Shown here: positions 5,783 to 7,663 of the stretch, one piece after another
How positions within the stretch are numbered: the first letter of the stretch is position 1
Layout: each line of letters opens with the position of its first letter
NCBI GenBank assembly: GCA_946613735.1
Contig: CAMOFS010000061.1
Span: 1 to 7,663 of the forward strand
Source: an uncultured Lachnospiraceae bacterium
GTDB taxonomy: Bacteria > Bacillota_A > Clostridia > Lachnospirales > Lachnospiraceae
Length of the DNA: 7,663 bases
Direction: 5' to 3'
Translations under genes and position numbers: made by a program
Notes under the pieces: generated by a model
Told to the model about the DNA's origin: nothing
What the model saw: the letters and a program-made list of their open reading frames with translations, nothing else
The model's database searches: none

Positions 5783-6757
5783 TAAAAGCTCGTTTATCAG
5801 GAGCTCACAACCTATTTTGGCATCCATGCTGCCGGTCCGGATCTTATACTGGATATCGGCAGCTTTTTCTATGGCTTTTTTTGCATCATGGGGAGGGAAG
5901 CTTTTAAAGTGTCCGGCCTTATGGTGCTTTTTTATCTGCCAGTCCTGCATGCCGGTATGCCGGGCAACCTCGCTGTAGGAGAGGCCGTCTTCTATGAGCT
6001 CTCCGGCCTTAAGTATCCGTTCAAACTCCCACAGTATCATGTGAAGGATCTTCTCCGGCTCCACATTGGCTAATAGGAGATCATCATATCTGCCCATAGC
6101 GGCAGCACTGTCACCACTGGCTATGGCATCCAGCAGCGCAAATACACTGTCGTCATGATAACCGCTTACGATGGCCCGAACGTCATCTGTGCTGACAGAG
6201 TCCTTGCCGTGACAGTAGGAGAACAGCTTTTCCAGCTCGTTGTCCATGTAGTTCATGTTGTTCATGGACTTGTCAGCAGAGGTGATATCCAAAAAGGTCT
6301 GCCAGGCATCGCGGGTGATCCTAAGTCCGGCACCCCCCAGCTTTTCGCCTATGGCCCATCTCTCCAGATCGGGGCCGGTAAGCATATTAAGCTCTTTTAC
6401 GGTATAGTTTTTGGAAAAAAACTTGTATGCCGCCAGACGTTTATCCACGTTCTTTTCTGTGAATATGACCACCGTACTCTCGGGAATGCTTTCAAGAGAC
6501 CTGGTGAAAACATCATTTGAAGTTTTGAAAAAATCGGAATTCTCCACCAAAACCACCCTGCGCTCTGCAAAAAAGGGCATGGTGCCTATGGCTTCGATCA
6601 TGGCAGAAAGATCAATCCCCGGTCCGGTGAAGCGATTGAAGTTCATTGACTGGGTGTCCTCGGGACGAATCAAAAGCGCCTCTAAGAGACGCTTTTTGTA
6701 AGAGTTTATGAGATAATCCTCACTACCGAAGATAAGATTTCCTCTCGATATATCCAT
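5774..6757 (-). CDS. holA: DNA polymerase III delta subunit
   Basis: The 327-residue product is the delta subunit of the clamp loader, which opens the beta sliding clamp. Its N-terminus, GNLIFGSEDYLINSYKKRLL, is the degenerate P-loop region of domain I in HolA. MPFFAERRVVLVENSDFF (about 60-77) is the conserved strand and loop found in all delta subunits. The C-terminal helical domain (about 205-327), with ILWEFERILKAGEL and HTGMQDWQIKKH, is the collar region. Length is close to the 340-350 usual in Firmicutes. The ATG is six bases after the mecA stop; AGGAGAT within the end of mecA serves as ribosome binding site with a rather long spacing of about 11. In many Clostridia and Bacilli holA lies next to rpsT in convergent orientation, as here. 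The stop codon overlaps the end of rpsT by nine bases. Confidence 0.93.
   Translation of the reverse strand: MDISRGNLIFGSEDYLINSYKKRLLEALLIRPEDTQSMNFNRFTGPGIDLSAMIEAIGTMPFFAERRVVLVENSDFFKTSNDVFTRSLESIPESTVVIFTEKNVDKRLAAYKFFSKNYTVKELNMLTGPDLERWAIGEKLGGAGLRITRDAWQTFLDITSADKSMNNMNYMDNELEKLFSYCHGKDSVSTDDVRAIVSGYHDDSVFALLDAIASGDSAAAMGRYDDLLLANVEPEKILHMILWEFERILKAGELIEDGLSYSEVARHTGMQDWQIKKHHKAGHFKSFPPHDAKKAIEKAADIQYKIRTGSMDAKIGCELLINELLLH
5828..5868 (+). terminator. rpsT intrinsic terminator, inside holA
   Basis: GCTGCCG (5828-5834) pairs perfectly with CGGCAGC (5857-5863), followed at once by TTTTT (5864-5868). GTCC (5835-5838) can also pair with GGAT (5851-5854) inside the loop, leaving two bulged bases. 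A second run of seven T follows at 5876-5882. It begins 46 bases after the rpsT stop and lies entirely in the holA reading frame. Confidence 0.72.
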
Positions 6758-6763
6758 CTGTTA

Positions 6764-7477
6764 TCAAATCTCCTGAAGATCAGTAAGTGCGTGCTCTGTC
6801 AAAAGAGCCCGTCCGTGCTCGGCCATGATGCCGGTAACGGTCTCGTCATTGAAGATGGCATTGGAATGCTCGGCTACTGTAAATACATTGTGAGCGATCT
6901 CGCGCTTGACCTGAGTCATAGTCAGGTGCATGTAGTAACGCCCGTTGTATGAATACAGATCTGAAGGAATGTCACCTAAGTGTGAAAGCGCACGTGAAAG
7001 GGTGACGCAGTTGTCCAGGGACTCAAGCTCGGCCCAAACGGTCATGACGATGGGCTCGTTATCCGCAGCCCTCTCTAAAATACCCAGGGCCTCTTCTATC
7101 TGGCGACGCTTCTCCTCTTCGTCGAAATCAACAGGCTCATAAGGCTTGGCATCGGGACTGCCACCCGAGAGGATCTCGGAAAAGTCCTTAAGCTTCTCCT
7201 TGAACTGCTGGATCATGGCGTGGATGGCTGCATTGGTATCGTCGCTGATCATCAGAGACAGATCACCATCCTGCATGACTGACAACTGGACGTTGAGCGA
7301 ATCACCTGTGGCCCTGAAGCCTATCTCATCGCGAGCCTCCTGAAGGATAAAACGAAGGAACTCCTCTGCCTTGCCGCGATCGTCCATGAGATCATCAAGT
7401 TTGACGCCGACTGCGTCCATCTCCTGACGCGAGATGACGCATCTTATGGAATTGTCATTTATCTTTGTAAACTTCAT
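6764..7477 (-). CDS. mecA: MecA-family adaptor protein of the ClpC protease
   Basis: This 237-residue protein matches the two-domain MecA layout. The N-terminal domain (about 1-80, MKFTKINDNSIRCVISRQEM) would bind substrates. An acidic, poorly conserved linker follows (about 100-130). The C-terminal domain (about 135-237) carries the family's SDLYSYNGRYYMHL strand pair and the closing AEHGRALLTEHAL, the part that docks on ClpC. In Bacillus MecA delivers ComK and other proteins to ClpCP and assists ClpC assembly; the substrates here are unknown, and a ComK target should not be assumed outside Bacilli. AGAGG at 7489-7485 lies seven bases before the ATG, a good ribosome binding site. holA follows after six bases, so the two genes are probably one transcription unit read from the promoter near 7545. 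Confidence 0.88.
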   Translation of the reverse strand: MKFTKINDNSIRCVISRQEMDAVGVKLDDLMDDRGKAEEFLRFILQEARDEIGFRATGDSLNVQLSVMQDGDLSLMISDDTNAAIHAMIQQFKEKLKDFSEILSGGSPDAKPYEPVDFDEEEKRRQIEEALGILERAADNEPIVMTVWAELESLDNCVTLSRALSHLGDIPSDLYSYNGRYYMHLTMTQVKREIAHNVFTVAEHSNAIFNDETVTGIMAEHGRALLTEHALTDLQEI

Positions 7478-7540
7478 AGGCGTACCTCTAAAAAACTATA
7501 TCAATTCTTACAATTATTATCGGATTGTATAGTTATCAAT

Positions 7541-7568
7541 ATTATAACAACATCGGCCGAAATTGCAA
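7541..7568 (-). promoter_or_regulatory. mecA-holA promoter (extended -10)
   Basis: On the minus strand, TTGCAA (7568-7563) and TATAAT (7546-7541) are 16 bases apart. TGT directly before the -10 makes an extended -10. The expected start near 7535 leaves a leader of about 57 bases that is very AT-rich. Confidence 0.65.
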
Positions 7569-7610
7569 CCAAAAATGACTGGATATTGCATTGACAAACT
7601 GTGAAATCTG

Positions 7611-7640
7611 TTGCGGCACAACCTTATACTGTGGTATCAT
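7611..7640 (+). promoter_or_regulatory. Probable rightward promoter for a gene beyond the window
   Basis: TATCAT (7635-7640) is preceded by TGTGG, giving an extended -10, and TTGCGG (7611-7616) lies 18 bases upstream. The pattern resembles the promoter at 3548. No coding region can be judged in the last 23 bases. Together with the mecA promoter this makes 7478-7663 a divergent regulatory region. Confidence 0.42.
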
Positions 7641-7663
7641 ACATACTGCAATGCACTCTGAGC

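Noticed and set aside
5787..5805. AGCTC/GAGCT hairpin just after the rpsT stop
   Set aside because: The stem is only five pairs with no T-run directly after it; the stem at 5828-5863 is a far better terminator.
6155..6520. 121-residue open frame on the plus strand
   Set aside because: It is a shadow of holA on the opposite strand, with unusual composition (VVHVVHVVH) and no family match.
7591..7596. Perfect TTGACA in the right intergenic region
   Set aside because: No -10 lies at 16-18 bases; the nearest good -10 boxes are 28 or more bases away, so it was not paired into a promoter.
1..7663. Search for CRISPR arrays, insertion sequences, tRNA/rRNA genes, toxin-antitoxin or defence genes
   Set aside because: No spaced direct repeats, transposase motifs, terminal inverted repeats, RNA-gene signatures or recognisable defence domains were seen; all main frames are housekeeping or envelope genes.

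Overview
The window reads as an ordinary chromosomal segment of a Gram-positive anaerobe, most likely a member of the Clostridia close to Lachnospiraceae. The evidence is gene content only: a HemZ-type radical SAM protein, a Firmicutes-style CarD/CdnL regulator, a MecA-family ClpC adaptor, a HolA, strong AGGAGG-type ribosome binding sites, and a BspA-like leucine-rich-repeat surface protein. The genus cannot be fixed from this sequence.

Left part (1-5330, all on +): the 3' part of a large LRR_5/BspA-like gene whose 5' end lies outside the window; hemZ; then a tight cluster of a CarD/CdnL-family regulator, a membrane-anchored peptidoglycan amidase and a PAP2-family membrane phosphatase. The last three are joined by a TAATG overlap and an 8-base overlap, so they are probably translated from one message that starts at an extended -10 promoter near 3550. 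A link to the cell envelope is an inference from the amidase and PAP2 products.

Middle (5315-5521): two copies, 35 bases apart, of a REP-like repeat with a GCGAAGC core. The first copy supplies the stop codon of the PAP2 gene. After them come a near-consensus promoter, a leader with an 8-bp hairpin, a perfect GGAGGT, and rpsT (ribosomal protein S20), which starts with TTG.

Right part (on -): mecA followed by holA, six bases apart, transcribed leftwards from an extended -10 promoter near 7545. holA runs convergently into rpsT and the two reading frames overlap by nine bases. There is no intergenic space for terminators. Instead, a good terminator for rpsT sits inside holA, and a plausible terminator for holA sits inside the first codons of rpsT. 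At the far right edge a second, rightward promoter probably serves a gene outside the window.

I found no CRISPR array, transposase, tRNA, rRNA or phage gene, and no clear new multi-gene system. The observations most worth a second look are small-scale: the reciprocal nested terminators, the REP-like repeat that forms a stop codon, the structured rpsT leader with its UUG start, and the hemZ start codon, which sits in a hairpin directly behind a possible promoter.
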